Of a DNA stretch of 64,000 bases, positions 1 through 10,550 are shown in pieces. The position numbers were made by a program, and so were the translations under genes. Position 1 is the first letter of the stretch. Every line of letters begins with the position of its first letter. The DNA is from Aliiglaciecola sp. LCG003 (GTDB taxonomy: Bacteria; Pseudomonadota; Gammaproteobacteria; Enterobacterales; Alteromonadaceae), in NCBI RefSeq assembly GCF_030316135.1, contig NZ_CP128185.1, positions 2,418,001-2,482,000 on the forward strand. Reading direction: 5' to 3'. Under the pieces are notes generated by a model. That model was given only the letters and a program-made list of their open reading frames with translations. It was not told where the DNA came from and made no database searches.

Positions 1-32
1 TTTTTTAATTTTCCTTGCACAGGACACCATAA

Positions 33-1271
33 ATGAGTTTTGCTTCACTTGGCCTTAGCCAAAATATTGTTAACGCAGTCATAGAAAAAGGTTACGACAC
101 CCCTTCTCCCATCCAAGCGCAAGCTATACCTGCAATCATTGAGGGCAAGGATGTGATGGCTGCCGCACAAACCGGCACAGGAAAAACCGCTGGATTCGTA
201 TTGCCGATGTTACATCGACTAGAACATGGTGCTAAGCCCAAAAGCAATCATGTTAAAGCACTAGTATTGACCCCTACCCGCGAATTGGCTGCCCAAGTAG
301 CTGAAAACGTGCTGCAATACAGTAAAAACCTTAATTGTAAGCATGCTGTTGTATTTGGTGGAGTAAGTATCAACCCACAAATGTTAGCGCTTCGTAAAGG
401 TGTAGATATTTTAGTGGCAACACCTGGTCGATTATTAGATTTATATAGTCAAAATGCAGTGAAATTTGAGCAACTTGAAGTACTGGTTTTAGATGAAGCG
501 GATCGTATGTTGGATATGGGTTTTATCCATGACATCAAACGTATTATTAAACTGTTACCCAAAGAGCGTCAGAACCTGCTGTTTTCTGCGACATTTTCAG
601 ATGACATTCGCCAATTGGCCAAAGGGATGGTCAATAATCCGGTTGAAATTTCGGTCGCACCAGCGAATAAAACCGCAGACGCAGTTGAACAGTGGGTTTA
701 CCCTGTCGACAAAAGTAAAAAGTCTAATTTGTTAACCCAAATTATCAAACAGCAGGACATGCAGCAAGTTTTAGTGTTTAGCCGCACTAAACATGGCGCT
801 AATCGTCTCGCTAAGCAACTAACAGCTCGCGGTTTAATGTCAGCGGCCATACATGGCAACAAGAGTCAGGGTGCACGTACCAAAGCCTTAGCTGATTTTA
901 AATCATCAAAAATAAGAGTTTTAGTTGCTACGGATATTGCCGCTAGGGGCTTGGATATCAGCCAACTACCCAACGTAATAAACTATGATTTACCCCATGT
1001 CGCGGAAGACTACGTGCACAGAATTGGACGTACTGGCCGTGCAGGCGCAACCGGTCTTGCCATCTCTTTGGTCACTCAAGAGGAATACAAATTACTCAAA
1101 GATATTGAAAGAGTGATAAGACAGGTCATTGAACGCAAAATTATTCCAGGTTTTGAGCCACAAGAAGTCGTACCTGAATCAAAACTTGATAGTCGACCTA
1201 TTAAGCCGAAGAAAGCCAAAAAGCCTAGAAGCCCGCAATCACGTTCACAAGCTCCGAGAGCCAACGGATAG
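33..1271 (+). CDS. rhlE: DEAD-box ATP-dependent RNA helicase RhlE
   Basis: Cytoplasmic RNA helicase that unwinds short duplexes, in relatives during ribosome assembly and RNA decay. The 412 residues hold the complete helicase core: Q motif around residue 21-30 (PSPIQ), Walker A AQTGTGKT at 45-52, [19 protein letters not shown] near 154, SAT, ARGLDI and HRIGRTGR. The N-terminus MSFASLGLS closely matches Escherichia coli RhlE. A short basic tail rich in K, R, P and S follows the core, as is common in RhlE and helps bind RNA. The ATG has an AGGA Shine-Dalgarno 8-12 bases upstream. The promoter is mostly outside the window. It converges with yaiI, 11 bases away. The family call is firm; RhlE against another DEAD-box paralogue is likely but not absolute. 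Confidence 0.93.
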   Translation: MSFASLGLSQNIVNAVIEKGYDTPSPIQAQAIPAIIEGKDVMAAAQTGTGKTAGFVLPMLHRLEHGAKPKSNHVKALVLTPTRELAAQVAENVLQYSKNLNCKHAVVFGGVSINPQMLALRKGVDILVATPGRLLDLYSQNAVKFEQLEVLVLDEADRMLDMGFIHDIKRIIKLLPKERQNLLFSATFSDDIRQLAKGMVNNPVEISVAPANKTADAVEQWVYPVDKSKKSNLLTQIIKQQDMQQVLVFSRTKHGANRLAKQLTARGLMSAAIHGNKSQGARTKALADFKSSKIRVLVATDIAARGLDISQLPNVINYDLPHVAEDYVHRIGRTGRAGATGLAISLVTQEEYKLLKDIERVIRQVIERKIIPGFEPQEVVPESKLDSRPIKPKKAKKPRSPQSRSQAPRANG

Positions 1272-1282
1272 TCAGCTCTGCG

Positions 1283-1732
1283 TCATGGATGATGTTGGGT
1301 AAGTAGGCGATCAAGGTGATTGGCAAAATTTTGTCGATCACTTTGATTTAAGGCCGGAGGACCACCGGTATTAACGCCACTGGCACGCATGGTGTCCATA
1401 AAATCACGAATATTTAATCGTGAACGAATATTTTCTTTATCGAACAATTCACCCCGCGGGCTCAATGCCATACCGCCTTGCTCGATGATCTCAGCCGCCA
1501 ATGGTATATCACTAGTGATAACCAAATCCCCTGCTTGACTGCGTTTAACGATTTCATCGTCTGCCACATCAAAACCAGCCGCAACCTGCAAAGAAGTGAT
1601 ATTTTTATTCGCCGGTACGCGAACAAATTGGTTCGCCACCAAAGTCATTTCGATGCCTGTTCGCTGGGCCGCTTTGAATAAAATGTCTTTAACTACGTTT
1701 GGACACGCATCTGCGTCAACCCAAATTTTCAT
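1283..1732 (-). CDS. yaiI: UPF0178 family protein YaiI
   Basis: A 149-residue protein of the YaiI/YqxD family (UPF0178, DUF188), which has a PIN-like nuclease fold but no established role. The N-terminus [11 protein letters not shown] carries the family's acidic WVDADACP signature, and ITSDIPLA and LSPRGE in the middle are also family hallmarks. Length is normal. It lies 38 bases downstream of the DUF2058 gene on the same strand, so the two may be cotranscribed. It converges on rhlE with no clear terminator between them. The family is certain and the function is unknown. Confidence 0.9.
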   Translation of the reverse strand: MKIWVDADACPNVVKDILFKAAQRTGIEMTLVANQFVRVPANKNITSLQVAAGFDVADDEIVKRSQAGDLVITSDIPLAAEIIEQGGMALSPRGELFDKENIRSRLNIRDFMDTMRASGVNTGGPPALNQSDRQNFANHLDRLLTQHHP

Positions 1733-1770
1733 CGACTTACCTTATGCTATAGGATTATTGCTAACCCAGC

Positions 1771-2334
1771 CTACCAAACCATATCATCAGGAATTTGATA
1801 CTCTGCGTACCATTCATCTTCTTCGGTTGTACTGGTTTTCTGGGCTTCTTGTTGCTCGGCGGCATCGGCACGATAAACCACTGCCGATTCATTTCTCAAT
1901 GCAATTTTTTCCGCCACTGGCATGGGCACGATCTCATAACCACTGCCAAAGGTAGCAATTGCTAATTTACCCTGACTAATACGATTACGGGTTTTCTGAT
2001 CTACGTAAATACGTTTAATGATATTGTCATGGGTGAAATTACAGGGAATATCACCATTGTCTTTAGGCTGTTTATTTATTTCAATAAGCTGTTTAATTTG
2101 TGCCGCTATAGATTTTTGTTCTGCTACTTTTTTGGTTTCTAGATTCAGCAAACGATCTTTTTCCCGTTTATCTGTTTGAGCTTTTTCAGCGGCTATTTTT
2201 GCTTCATCAACATTAGCAACTTTATGTTTTTGCTGATGTCTTGCTTTTTTATGTTGTTCTTTTTTGGCTTGATTCGCTTTCTTTTTATTAGTTAAGCCGG
2301 CTTGCAGTAATTGGTCTTGAAGTGAGAGTGCCAT
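1771..2334 (-). CDS. yaiL: DUF2058 family protein (YaiL-like)
   Basis: A 187-residue DUF2058 protein, the family of E. coli YaiL, described as nucleoprotein/polynucleotide-associated. The first third is strongly basic and helical (many K, Q and A, residues about 15-90), suited to binding nucleic acid or ribosomes. The compact C-terminal half includes FTHDNIIKRIYV and GKLAIATFG. It opens with MALSLQDQLLQAGL, typical of the family. It reads in the same direction as yaiI and topA, but two hairpins at 2389-2448 separate it from topA. No enzymatic motif is visible and the biochemical role is not established. Confidence 0.88.
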   Translation of the reverse strand: MALSLQDQLLQAGLTNKKKANQAKKEQHKKARHQQKHKVANVDEAKIAAEKAQTDKREKDRLLNLETKKVAEQKSIAAQIKQLIEINKQPKDNGDIPCNFTHDNIIKRIYVDQKTRNRISQGKLAIATFGSGYEIVPMPVAEKIALRNESAVVYRADAAEQQEAQKTSTTEEDEWYAEYQIPDDMVW

Positions 2335-2388
2335 GAAAAATCCGCATTGTTAGTGAAACTGAAAACTGTTCAGCAATTGTAAACTGAA

Positions 2389-2411
2389 AACGGCAGTTTA
2401 ACACTGCCGTT
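2389..2411 (-). terminator. topA rho-independent terminator
   Basis: A perfect 9-bp stem (AACGGCAGT with ACTGCCGTT, 5-base loop) is followed on the minus strand by TTTT. A second hairpin, GCTGGTC/GACCAGC at 2427-2448, lies between it and the topA stop. Together they should end topA transcripts before the DUF2058 gene. Confidence 0.7.
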
Positions 2412-2457
2412 GACGGAACGAAATATGCTGGTCAATTTGCCGACCAGCTAATTGCGA

Positions 2458-5094
2458 TTATTTAGATTTCTTGCGTTTATCCTCCGCGACCCACTTACCG
2501 CCTGCATACCATGCAGACCAGCCTGTAGCCTTGCCCTCAGCATTTTCTGAAGTCACATACTGTTGTTTGGTTTTACGGCTAAATCTTACCATAGTCGGAT
2601 TACCATCAGGATCCTTGGCTGGTGCATCAGCTAAGTAGTAAAACTTCGACGAAATCCTATCTCTGAATCGGGCGAGCTCATGCACCATAGGGGCACGTGT
2701 TTCACGGGATTTAGGGAAATTGTGCGCCGCCAGAAAAATCCCAGCCGCGCCATCTCGTAAGACAAAATGCGCATCTGATTTTTCACAGTCAAGCTCAGGT
2801 AAGTCCACCGGATCTTCCTTCGGAGGCGCAGCTTCACCGCTCTTCAACAGCTTGCGGGTATTCTTACACTCTTCATTGGTACATCCGAAATACTTGCCAA
2901 ATCGACCGGTTTTCAGTTCCATGTTAGAGCCGCATTTATCACACTCAATAATCGGCCCATCATAACCTTTTATTTTAAAGGTGCCCTTTTCAATGAAGGT
3001 GCCTGGACAAGTAGGTGTGTTACCGCAAACATGCAATTTATGCTGCTCGTCGACAAGATAGCTATCCATTGCCGTACCGCAAATATCACAGCGACGTTTT
3101 GAGCGTAATGCTTCAGTTTCCAACTCCTCCTCATCTTCAACTTTAAGAACTTCATCACCAGGGGTGAGATTCTTAGTACCAGTACAGCGCTCTTTAGGTG
3201 GTAGATTATAACCTGAACAGCCCAAAAACACGCCAGTCGAAGCGGTTCGAACATTCATTGGGCGACCACATATGTGACACTTTATACCTGTCTCTATCGC
3301 TTGGTTGAGACGCATACCACCTTCTTCTGGAGGTAATTCTGCTTTCAACAAACGTTGATAAAAATCATCATAAAATTCATTCAACACTTCTTTCCAGTTG
3401 CGTTTGCCATTAGCAACGTCATCCAACTGCTGTTCCATGTTTGCGGTAAAATCAAAACTGATCAGGTCGGTAAAATTATCGACCAATCTATCATTGACAA
3501 TTTCGCCCATTTTTTCAGCATAGAAACGTTTATTGTCCAATTTGACATAACCGCGATCCTGAATGGTTGAAATGATACTGGCATAAGTTGATGGACGACC
3601 AATTCCACGTTTTTCAAGTTCTTTAACTAAAGATGCTTCATTAAAACGAGCAACAGGCTTGGTAAAGTGTTGCTTAGGATCCAGTGCTTTAAGATCAAGT
3701 TTTTGACCTTCTTTCACATCTGGCAAGGTTAGCTCGTCTTCGCCTTTTTTCTTCACTTGGGTTTGGACCCGAGTCCAACCATCAAATTTTAAAACTCGAC
3801 CTTTAGCTACAAGCTCGTAATCCGCTGCTTTAACGCGAATAGTACTCGCATCGTACTTGGCAGGTACCATCTGACAAGCAACAAATTGACGCCATATAAG
3901 CTCATATAGACGCTGAGCATCACGTTCCATATCGCTTAGTGATTCAGACTTAATCGCTACATTTGAAGGACGAATCGCTTCGTGAGCTTCTTGAGCCCCC
4001 TCTTTACTGCCGTAGGAAACCGGTCCGTTAGGGAGATATTTGGCACCAAAACTATCTTCGATAAATCCACGACAAGCCTCAACCGCATCTTTGCTTAGAT
4101 TGGTTGAATCTGTACGCATATAAGTGATGTGCCCCGCTTCATAGAGTCGCTGGGCCATCATCATGGTTTTCTTCACGCCAAACCCTAAACGGGTGCTGGC
4201 GGCTTGCTGCAAGGTTGAGGTGATAAAGGGCGCTGAAGGACGACTCTGAGTTGGCTTTGATTCACGACTTATTACTTGATAGTCAGCGTTTTCCAAGTCC
4301 TTAGTGGCTTTATCAGCTTGGGCTTGATTGACCGGTTTAAAGGCTTTGTCTGCGTATTTTGACACTAGCATCCGCAGCGCTGTCTGTTGAGCAGTCAAGT
4401 CTGCATGGATATCCCAAAACTCTTCGGGTACGAAAGCTTTTATTTCGCGTTCCCGCTCAACCACCAATCGAACTGCTACGGATTGAACGCGGCCCGCTGA
4501 AAGGCCCCTGGCGACTTTTTTCCACAACAGTGGTGAGACCATAAAGCCCACTACCCGATCAAGGAAACGTCGAGCTTGCTGAGCGTTTACTCGGGCCACA
4601 TTGACCACGCCGGGGTCGGAAAAAGCCTCTTGAATGGCATTTTTAGTGATCTCGTTGAACACCACCCGTTGATAAGTTTTACCTTCGCTGCCTAATAGCT
4701 CCTGCAAATGCCATGCAATCGCTTCTCCTTCTCTATCCAAATCCGTCGCGAGATAGATAGTGTCGGCATCTTTAGCCAGTTTTTTCAGTTCAGCAACGAC
4801 TTTTTCTTTACCTGCCAAAATATCATAATGGGCTTCCCAATCATTTTTTGGGTCGATTCCCATCCGGTCCACGAGTTTTTGATATTCAAACTCTCGCAGG
4901 TAAGTTTCGCGTTTTTTCTCAGGCCATTGATTTAGTTCTTTGGCTGGTTTTTTGGGCGCAACATGCCCCAAAGCCTTAGTTGGGAGATCTCGAACGTGCC
5001 CAACACTCGATTTCACAATAAAATTTTTGCCGAGATATTTATTTATTGTTTTTGCCTTTGCTGGCGATTCGACAATAACCAGTGATTTTGCCAT
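2458..5094 (-). CDS. topA: DNA topoisomerase I (type IA)
   Basis: Relaxes negatively supercoiled DNA by transient single-strand cleavage. The 878 residues are full length for gammaproteobacterial TopA. The Toprim domain shows the catalytic Glu9 (VIVESPAKA) and the DxDxE metal triad D118/D120/E122. The nucleophile is Tyr325 in [10 protein letters not shown]. The C-terminal third has three four-cysteine zinc ribbons, starting at CHICGRP, CDICGTA and CDKCGSN, then a basic tail ending in KRKKSK that is typical of the RNA-polymerase-contacting end. It is divergent from astB across 328 bases, and hairpins follow its stop. All key residues are present, so it should be active. Confidence 0.98.
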   Translation of the reverse strand: MAKSLVIVESPAKAKTINKYLGKNFIVKSSVGHVRDLPTKALGHVAPKKPAKELNQWPEKKRETYLREFEYQKLVDRMGIDPKNDWEAHYDILAGKEKVVAELKKLAKDADTIYLATDLDREGEAIAWHLQELLGSEGKTYQRVVFNEITKNAIQEAFSDPGVVNVARVNAQQARRFLDRVVGFMVSPLLWKKVARGLSAGRVQSVAVRLVVEREREIKAFVPEEFWDIHADLTAQQTALRMLVSKYADKAFKPVNQAQADKATKDLENADYQVISRESKPTQSRPSAPFITSTLQQAASTRLGFGVKKTMMMAQRLYEAGHITYMRTDSTNLSKDAVEACRGFIEDSFGAKYLPNGPVSYGSKEGAQEAHEAIRPSNVAIKSESLSDMERDAQRLYELIWRQFVACQMVPAKYDASTIRVKAADYELVAKGRVLKFDGWTRVQTQVKKKGEDELTLPDVKEGQKLDLKALDPKQHFTKPVARFNEASLVKELEKRGIGRPSTYASIISTIQDRGYVKLDNKRFYAEKMGEIVNDRLVDNFTDLISFDFTANMEQQLDDVANGKRNWKEVLNEFYDDFYQRLLKAELPPEEGGMRLNQAIETGIKCHICGRPMNVRTASTGVFLGCSGYNLPPKERCTGTKNLTPGDEVLKVEDEEELETEALRSKRRCDICGTAMDSYLVDEQHKLHVCGNTPTCPGTFIEKGTFKIKGYDGPIIECDKCGSNMELKTGRFGKYFGCTNEECKNTRKLLKSGEAAPPKEDPVDLPELDCEKSDAHFVLRDGAAGIFLAAHNFPKSRETRAPMVHELARFRDRISSKFYYLADAPAKDPDGNPTMVRFSRKTKQQYVTSENAEGKATGWSAWYAGGKWVAEDKRKKSK

Positions 5095-5422
5095 AAATTA
5101 CACATTAACCTTTGATTTATATGGGTTTAATTGATTTTTAAAGGAGCGGCACCTACGTTCTCCTCCCATAATCCTTTTTTAACATATATCGGCAAAGTGA
5201 ATAGAAAACAAGTTCTTATTCATACTTATCTACTTTAGTACAATTTACCAACAGCAAAACTGTATACATAATGACCAACTAGATTGGCAAGACACATAAA
5301 AGACGTATAATCATTCGAATACAAATAAGTGACTGTGTCTTAAACTGACCAGAAGCAGATGTTACAACATCATCACACTTATCTTTTATCACAGTACACG
5401 TTGTCTATTTCTGAGGTTATAA
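5095..5422. other. topA/astB divergent intergenic region
   Basis: 328 bases without a gene. It must carry the topA promoter (minus) and the astB promoter (plus). Apart from the plus-strand promoter candidate listed separately, I see AT-rich sequence and several loose TTATTCA/TCATTCGAAT half-sites that could be ArgR-like. None is good enough to call an ArgR box. Confidence 0.5.
5284..5311 (+). promoter_or_regulatory. Candidate sigma70 promoter of astB
   Basis: TTGGCA at 5284-5289, a 16-base spacer, and a perfect TATAAT at 5306-5311. Transcription would start about 105 bases before the astB ATG, leaving a leader long enough for regulation. This is a consensus match only. Confidence 0.5.
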
Positions 5423-6760
5423 ATGAAGCAAGTAGAAGTTAATTTCGACGGTCTTGTCGGACCTACCCATAATTACGCCGGATTATCATTTGGCAACGTG
5501 GCGTCGTTAAGCAATGCCAAGGCATTCAGTAGTCCGAAGCAAGCTGCCTTGCAAGGCTTACAAAAAATGAAAGCGCTACACGATATGGGCATGACTCAGG
5601 GTGTGCTTGCTCCTCAAGCTCGTCCTGATTTAGATACTCTGCGTCGTCTGGGGTTCACTGGTTCAGATCAAACCGTACTTGAACAAGCCTCTAAGCGCGC
5701 TCCTGAGGTTTTCAGAGCTTGCTGCTCCGCTTCTAGCATGTGGACTGCAAATGCTGCCACAGTGTCTCCTAGCGCTGATACCGCAGATGGGAAAATTCAT
5801 TTCACCCCGGCCAATTTGACCAATAAGTTTCACCGCTCATTGGAACCAGAAGTTACTGGGCGAATTCTGCAGGCGACTTTTAGTAATGAAAAGTACTTTA
5901 ATCACCATGCACACCTACCTGATAATGAACATTTTGGTGACGAAGGCGCGGCTAACCATACTCGACTTTGTACCGATTATGGTCATGCCGGAGTAGAAAT
6001 ATTCGTTTACGGTCGCCACGCTTTTGATGGCAGTAAGCCTGCACCGAAGAAATACCCTGCCCGTCAAACCCTTGAAGCCTCACAGGCCATTGCCAGATTG
6101 CATGGGTTAAGCGATGAGACAACGGTTTTTATTCAGCAGAATCCAGATGTGATTGATCAAGGTGTATTCCATAATGATGTTATTTCTGTGGGGAACCAAA
6201 ACGTATTGTTTTACCATCAAGAAGCGTTTCATGATACGCAAAACGCACTCGATGAAATTCAGCGTAAATTTGGTCAACAGCAAGTACATTTCATTCGAGT
6301 CGATACTGATATTGTGCCAGTACAGGATGCTATTAAAACCTATCTATTCAATACTCAGATCATTACTCTCCCCAATGGCGAGATGGCTATTATTGCTCCG
6401 ACAGAGTGTCAGGAAAATGAAAGAGTAGCCGACTATTTAAGTCACCTAATCACCCTTAATACGCCCATCAAAGCGGTGCATTATTTTGATGTTAAGCAAA
6501 GTATGCGAAATGGTGGCGGACCCGCTTGTTTGCGCTTACGGGTGGCCATGACCGATCAAGAAGTAGCCGCGGTTAATCAACAAACATTAATGTCTGATGC
6601 CGTTTTCAAGCGGTTAAACCAGTGGGTTAATAAACACTACCGTGAACAACTTAGTGTCGATGATTTGCGTGACCCTGCCCTGTTGCTGGAAACCCGGGCT
6701 GCACTAGATGAGCTCACCCAGCTACTCAATCTGGGTTCTATCTATCCCTTCCAAAGATAA
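5423..6760 (+). CDS. astB: N-succinylarginine dihydrolase
   Basis: Second enzyme of the arginine succinyltransferase (AST) pathway: hydrolyses N2-succinylarginine to succinylornithine, CO2 and two NH3, so arginine can serve as nitrogen and carbon source. The 445 residues match the family length of about 447. The N-terminus [17 protein letters not shown] is a family hallmark, and the catalytic cysteine of this amidinotransferase-fold enzyme is Cys369 in [11 protein letters not shown]. The ATG is preceded by GAGG. Other ast genes are not adjacent, so astB is separate from the rest of the pathway here. It ends at a strong hairpin shared with the convergent lipoprotein gene. Confidence 0.97.
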   Translation: MKQVEVNFDGLVGPTHNYAGLSFGNVASLSNAKAFSSPKQAALQGLQKMKALHDMGMTQGVLAPQARPDLDTLRRLGFTGSDQTVLEQASKRAPEVFRACCSASSMWTANAATVSPSADTADGKIHFTPANLTNKFHRSLEPEVTGRILQATFSNEKYFNHHAHLPDNEHFGDEGAANHTRLCTDYGHAGVEIFVYGRHAFDGSKPAPKKYPARQTLEASQAIARLHGLSDETTVFIQQNPDVIDQGVFHNDVISVGNQNVLFYHQEAFHDTQNALDEIQRKFGQQQVHFIRVDTDIVPVQDAIKTYLFNTQIITLPNGEMAIIAPTECQENERVADYLSHLITLNTPIKAVHYFDVKQSMRNGGGPACLRLRVAMTDQEVAAVNQQTLMSDAVFKRLNQWVNKHYREQLSVDDLRDPALLLETRAALDELTQLLNLGSIYPFQR

Positions 6761-6761
6761 A

Positions 6762-6789
6762 AAAAATGCGCTCATATGAGCGCATTTTT
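6762..6789. terminator. Bidirectional terminator between astB and lipoprotein gene
   Basis: Perfect 28-base palindrome whose outer arms are AAAAA and TTTTT around a GC-rich TGCGCTCATATGAGCGCA core. It gives a stem followed by a T run on both strands, and sits between two convergent genes. Confidence 0.9.
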
Positions 6790-6807
6790 AAATTCTATTT
6801 TACAATT

Positions 6808-8991
6808 CTAGTCCGGATCAGTACAAAATGAGCTGCTACCGAAAGGGTTAGATGGAGGCTCTGAAGCTTCATCATCTAGATCAGCTACCGCAGCGGATAA
6901 TCTAAAGGATTGTGATTCTAGTGATTCGCTGCCTGAAGATTGTCCAAACACGCTAATTTCCACATCTGTCCAAAAAGCGTAGGACTTTGGATATCGTATC
7001 TCTAACTTAGCCTGACCATTTACATCTGTGCTATTCACATCATCTTCGAAACTGATGGTTCCGACAATCCCAGGGGTCAAGCGTCCATCACCATTGGTAT
7101 CTTCGCCAGCATCTAAGGAGCCATTAGCGTTAATGTCTTCGTTGGGGCAAGTGGCTGTAATGTTACCCACCCACACATCAAGGTCAATATTGTAGCTCCA
7201 AAATCCTTTACGATAAACACCTCCAACGGCGCGTTTTATTGGTGTTGAAGAGGCTGTCAGTTGCACATTGCTAACCGGCCGACCTGCTGCATCACTGACA
7301 AATACTGAGAACTGCTTGAGATAACTTGACTCATCTGGAGCTTCAAGGCTGTTACCGGTGCCTAAGGAGATATCAAAGGCACGATCACCAACGGTAAGCG
7401 TGGTAAAATTACTGACACTAGTGTTATTAGCAACATCGGCGTGGACCATTACCGCGTCTTCACTGCTAACAGCATTTGAGGTATACACAGTAGAAGCAAT
7501 ACCATTGCTATCCGTGGTGGAAGAGTTGGGTAACACAAATCCACCGCTGACATCGTCAACCCGGAAATTCACTACTTGCCCTTTAACCAAATTCCCAGAG
7601 GCATCTCGCACTATTGCTGAAATCGTCGAGGTTTGCCCTTCGGGGCCGATTAGATCCGGTGACGCATCGACAAGAATAGTAGCTGGTGTAATGGCGATAA
7701 ATTCAAATTGAGTTCTAGAGCTAACCGTTTGTCCGTTACCATCAACCCCTTCGGCGGTAATGGATGTCAAACCCGCGTTGTTTGATTGAATCGTAAAAGA
7801 CGCAACACCATTTGCATCGGTAACTGTGGTTGGCGCAACAATAGTCCCTCTGGATGAGCTTAAGGTAACTGTGCCACCGACGAAGGCGACATTGTCTTTT
7901 AACCAAGTTACCTGCAAGGTTGTGTTAGTGCTAAGGGGCACATCTTGGACAGGTATAGTGGTAAAGCTAAAACTATCTTCTTGCACGGTAAAGACTAAAC
8001 TTCCTTGCGCATTAAGGGCACTCGCGGTAATAGTGTTGCTACCGGTTTGCGAGGCTTGATATTGGACTGTAACCTGCCCTTCTGCGTCTGTGGTAGCGCT
8101 AGAATCAATAGTGCCCTGCGATGTAGTCAAGCTGACCTCACGGTTTGCTAAACCATTACCATCGGAATCAGCCACTTTAATGGTGACATCTATCGTATCG
8201 CCTAACACGACAGATGAGGGACCGTCCACATTCACTTCAGTACCGACTATTTGTATATCTACGGTCTGACTAAATGTACCTGACGACACGGTCGCGGTAA
8301 CAACACGGTTTTCAGGGTTGTTACGGCTGGTCAGTAATGCTCGTGCGGTACCATCAGCTGCGGACGTACCTTGGACGATTTGCAGTTCAGCTGCGTTATT
8401 AGCGGCAAAGGACACATCAACGCCCTCGAGTAAAATATTCTGGGCGTTTTTTACCACTGCAATCAATTCGATTTCATCCGAGCCGCTAGAAGCTAACTGC
8501 GTAGAGTTAGCAAACAACTCAAGGGAGGCGGGCGTACTGCCAGTATTCGTTGAGCCCGCCGAGCTAAACCCAACCTGACCTTGTACCCCTGAGTCAAGAG
8601 CGCCTAGGACCAAGCTATCACCTGAGCTAGCCCCTACAAGTAAACCTATAGTGGCGATACCGTCTGCATTGGTTAAAGCAGTACCCGTATCATTGGAGAA
8701 GGTGGCTAATCCCGTTTGACTAAAGCTAAAGGTAACCAGTTGGTCGGCCACATTGCCCCCATCTGTGCTGGAAACAGTAGCTGTCACTGATAATGGAGAG
8801 GTCGAGCTTAATAAGTTAGTTGCCTCGCCATTTTGACCGGCAATACTCAAAGAAACATTATAGGTAGGATCCGTGGTTCCTCCACCAGTACCGCCACCCG
8901 TAGAGTCCCGTTCTACTGAGCCACCGCCGCCACATGCTGCGACTGCTAACAGCAGAAAACAAGTGATCAATATTCGAAAGCGTGAAGTCAT
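6808..8991 (-). CDS. Large Ig-like-repeat lipoprotein
   Basis: Predicted envelope lipoprotein of 727 residues. I place the start at 8991 (MTSRFRILIT) rather than at an upstream in-frame start at 9021, because 8991 gives a clean signal peptide ending in the lipobox VAAC (Cys20), followed by a flexible Gly/Thr-rich linker. The body holds about five invasin/Big_1-like bacterial Ig domains of roughly 80-100 residues, each with a recurrent pattern like TTDAEGQVTVQYQAS, TVTDANGVASFTIQS or TTDSNGIASTVYTS. Near the C-terminus is a calcium-binding loop cluster (DINANGSLDAGED, TNGDGRLT). Such proteins act in adhesion or as surface scaffolds; the specific role is unknown. It is a single gene, divergent from the symporter gene. 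Confidence 0.85.
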   Translation of the reverse strand: MTSRFRILITCFLLLAVAACGGGGSVERDSTGGGTGGGTTDPTYNVSLSIAGQNGEATNLLSSTSPLSVTATVSSTDGGNVADQLVTFSFSQTGLATFSNDTGTALTNADGIATIGLLVGASSGDSLVLGALDSGVQGQVGFSSAGSTNTGSTPASLELFANSTQLASSGSDEIELIAVVKNAQNILLEGVDVSFAANNAAELQIVQGTSAADGTARALLTSRNNPENRVVTATVSSGTFSQTVDIQIVGTEVNVDGPSSVVLGDTIDVTIKVADSDGNGLANREVSLTTSQGTIDSSATTDAEGQVTVQYQASQTGSNTITASALNAQGSLVFTVQEDSFSFTTIPVQDVPLSTNTTLQVTWLKDNVAFVGGTVTLSSSRGTIVAPTTVTDANGVASFTIQSNNAGLTSITAEGVDGNGQTVSSRTQFEFIAITPATILVDASPDLIGPEGQTSTISAIVRDASGNLVKGQVVNFRVDDVSGGFVLPNSSTTDSNGIASTVYTSNAVSSEDAVMVHADVANNTSVSNFTTLTVGDRAFDISLGTGNSLEAPDESSYLKQFSVFVSDAAGRPVSNVQLTASSTPIKRAVGGVYRKGFWSYNIDLDVWVGNITATCPNEDINANGSLDAGEDTNGDGRLTPGIVGTISFEDDVNSTDVNGQAKLEIRYPKSYAFWTDVEISVFGQSSGSESLESQSFRLSAAVADLDDEASEPPSNPFGSSSFCTDPD

Positions 8992-9111
8992 GTTTCTTTT
9001 CCCACAAAGTAGATTATTCAATTCAAGATCTCGTTGTTGTTGCTTTTATGGTTTTGCTTGCGCTGTAAACTTGCTACGCTATCCAAAATAATTATAAATT
9101 TTAGGACAATT

Positions 9112-10476
9112 ATGCAGCAGTCCCCAAAAAAGCTAGGTCTCACCGCTAAAATCTTTATCGGCATGATAGCCGGAATTATTACCGGTGCTTTTCTACAATT
9201 CTTGTTTGATGATAGCGGAGATTTACAATTTAGTGTATTCGGCATAGAAGTTTCTACGTATGCTGTTTTAGTCGAAGGTATATTTCACGTTTTAGGACAG
9301 ATATTCATTAACAGCTTGAAAATGCTGATTGTTCCTTTAGTTTTTATCTCTTTAGTATGCGGTATTGCTAATCTATCTGATCCAAGTAAATTGGGACGCT
9401 TAGGCGGAAAATCTGTTGCGCTATACGTAGCTACAACAGCACTAGCGATTACCGTAGCTATGGTTGCAGCGATTATATTTCAACCTGGCGCTGGGGTGGA
9501 TATCCCAAGCGATGCTACCTATGCCGCCGCGACGGCTCCTGCATTGTCACAAGTTATTATTGATATTTTCCCGTCCAATCCCTTTGCTGCCTTCACTAAC
9601 GGTAAAATGCTCCAGGTAATTACTTTCGCAGTATTATTCGGTGTGGCTATGGCCATGTCCGGTGAGCCAGGTAAGCGCGTTGCAACCTTATTTGATGATT
9701 TAAACACAATTGTTATGAAGCTGGTCACTATCCTGATGAACTTGGCCCCCTATGGTGTTTTTGCCTTGCTAGCTAAACTTTTTGCACAAATCGAGGTTTC
9801 CACCATATTTGCATTAGGCAAATACTTTGCGTTAGTTTTTGGCGTGTTACTGTTCCATGCTTTTGTCAATTATTCGCTGATTTTAAAACTCTTAAGTGGC
9901 TTAAACCCTATGCCGCTATTTCTTAAAATGCGCGAAACTGTGGTGTTTGCATTTAGTACCGCAAGCAGCAGCGCAACCTTACCTATCACTTTAGAAACAG
10001 CGACCAAAAAACTTGGCGTGAGTAATTCAGTAGCATCTTTCACTATTCCCCTTGGTTCGACTATCAACATGGATGGTACGGCCATTATGCAGGGTGTTGC
10101 CACGGTATTTATCGCCCAAGTGTTTGGTATAGATTTGACTTTATCAGACATGATGATGGTGGTCCTAACCGCTACCCTGGCATCTATAGGTACGGCCGGT
10201 GTGCCCGGAGTTGGCCTGCTAATGCTGGCCATGGTGCTTGCTCAAGTTGGCTTGCCTGTTGAAGGAATCGCCTTGATCATTGGGGTTGATCGTTTGTTGG
10301 ATATGACCCGCACTGCTGTGAACGTTACAGGGGATTGTATGGTGGCTTGTATCGTCGGTAAAAGTGAAAACGAATTTAATTCTGCAGTGTATTATGATCC
10401 TGAGGCAGGAGTGGCCGATGAAGAAGTGGACCTTGATGATTTCGAGTCTACCTCAATTCATCACAAGGCTGACTAA
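9112..10476 (+). CDS. Dicarboxylate/amino acid:cation symporter (DAACS family)
   Basis: Inner-membrane secondary transporter that takes up acidic amino acids or C4-dicarboxylates with Na+ or H+. The family signatures are complete: the serine-rich hairpin SSSATLP near residue 285, NMDGTA near 319, GTAGVPG, and the substrate/cation site DMTRTAVNVTGD near 393. About eight hydrophobic segments plus two re-entrant loops fit the GltP/GltPh fold. I start it at the ATG at 9112, which has AGGACA 4-9 bases upstream; an in-frame start at 9034 would add an implausible leader. Length is 454 residues. It is closest in style to GltP-like glutamate/aspartate carriers, but substrate cannot be fixed from sequence. 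It ends at a strong terminator. Confidence 0.93.
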   Translation: MQQSPKKLGLTAKIFIGMIAGIITGAFLQFLFDDSGDLQFSVFGIEVSTYAVLVEGIFHVLGQIFINSLKMLIVPLVFISLVCGIANLSDPSKLGRLGGKSVALYVATTALAITVAMVAAIIFQPGAGVDIPSDATYAAATAPALSQVIIDIFPSNPFAAFTNGKMLQVITFAVLFGVAMAMSGEPGKRVATLFDDLNTIVMKLVTILMNLAPYGVFALLAKLFAQIEVSTIFALGKYFALVFGVLLFHAFVNYSLILKLLSGLNPMPLFLKMRETVVFAFSTASSSATLPITLETATKKLGVSNSVASFTIPLGSTINMDGTAIMQGVATVFIAQVFGIDLTLSDMMMVVLTATLASIGTAGVPGVGLLMLAMVLAQVGLPVEGIALIIGVDRLLDMTRTAVNVTGDCMVACIVGKSENEFNSAVYYDPEAGVADEEVDLDDFESTSIHHKAD

Positions 10477-10507
10477 TCACAAATCTAGTCAATTTATTAA
10501 TGCGGAG

Positions 10508-10541
10508 AAACCCCAGAAGCGGAAACGTGCTGGGGTTTTTT
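10508..10541 (+). terminator. Terminator of the symporter gene
   Basis: Stem AAACCCCA/TGGGGTTT around a 15-base apical region, with the descending arm running into TTTTTT on the plus strand. It sits between the symporter stop and the convergent lolE stop. Confidence 0.85.
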
Positions 10542-10550
10542 ATTGGATGC

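Noticed and set aside
5215-5330. Possible ArgR boxes before astB
   Set aside because: TTATTCA and TCATTCGAAT pieces occur, but no paired 18-base site fits the ArgR consensus well enough.
9034-9111. Upstream extension of the symporter gene
   Set aside because: The ATG at 9112 has a good ribosome site and gives the usual N-terminus. The extension is a hydrophobic leader unlike the family.
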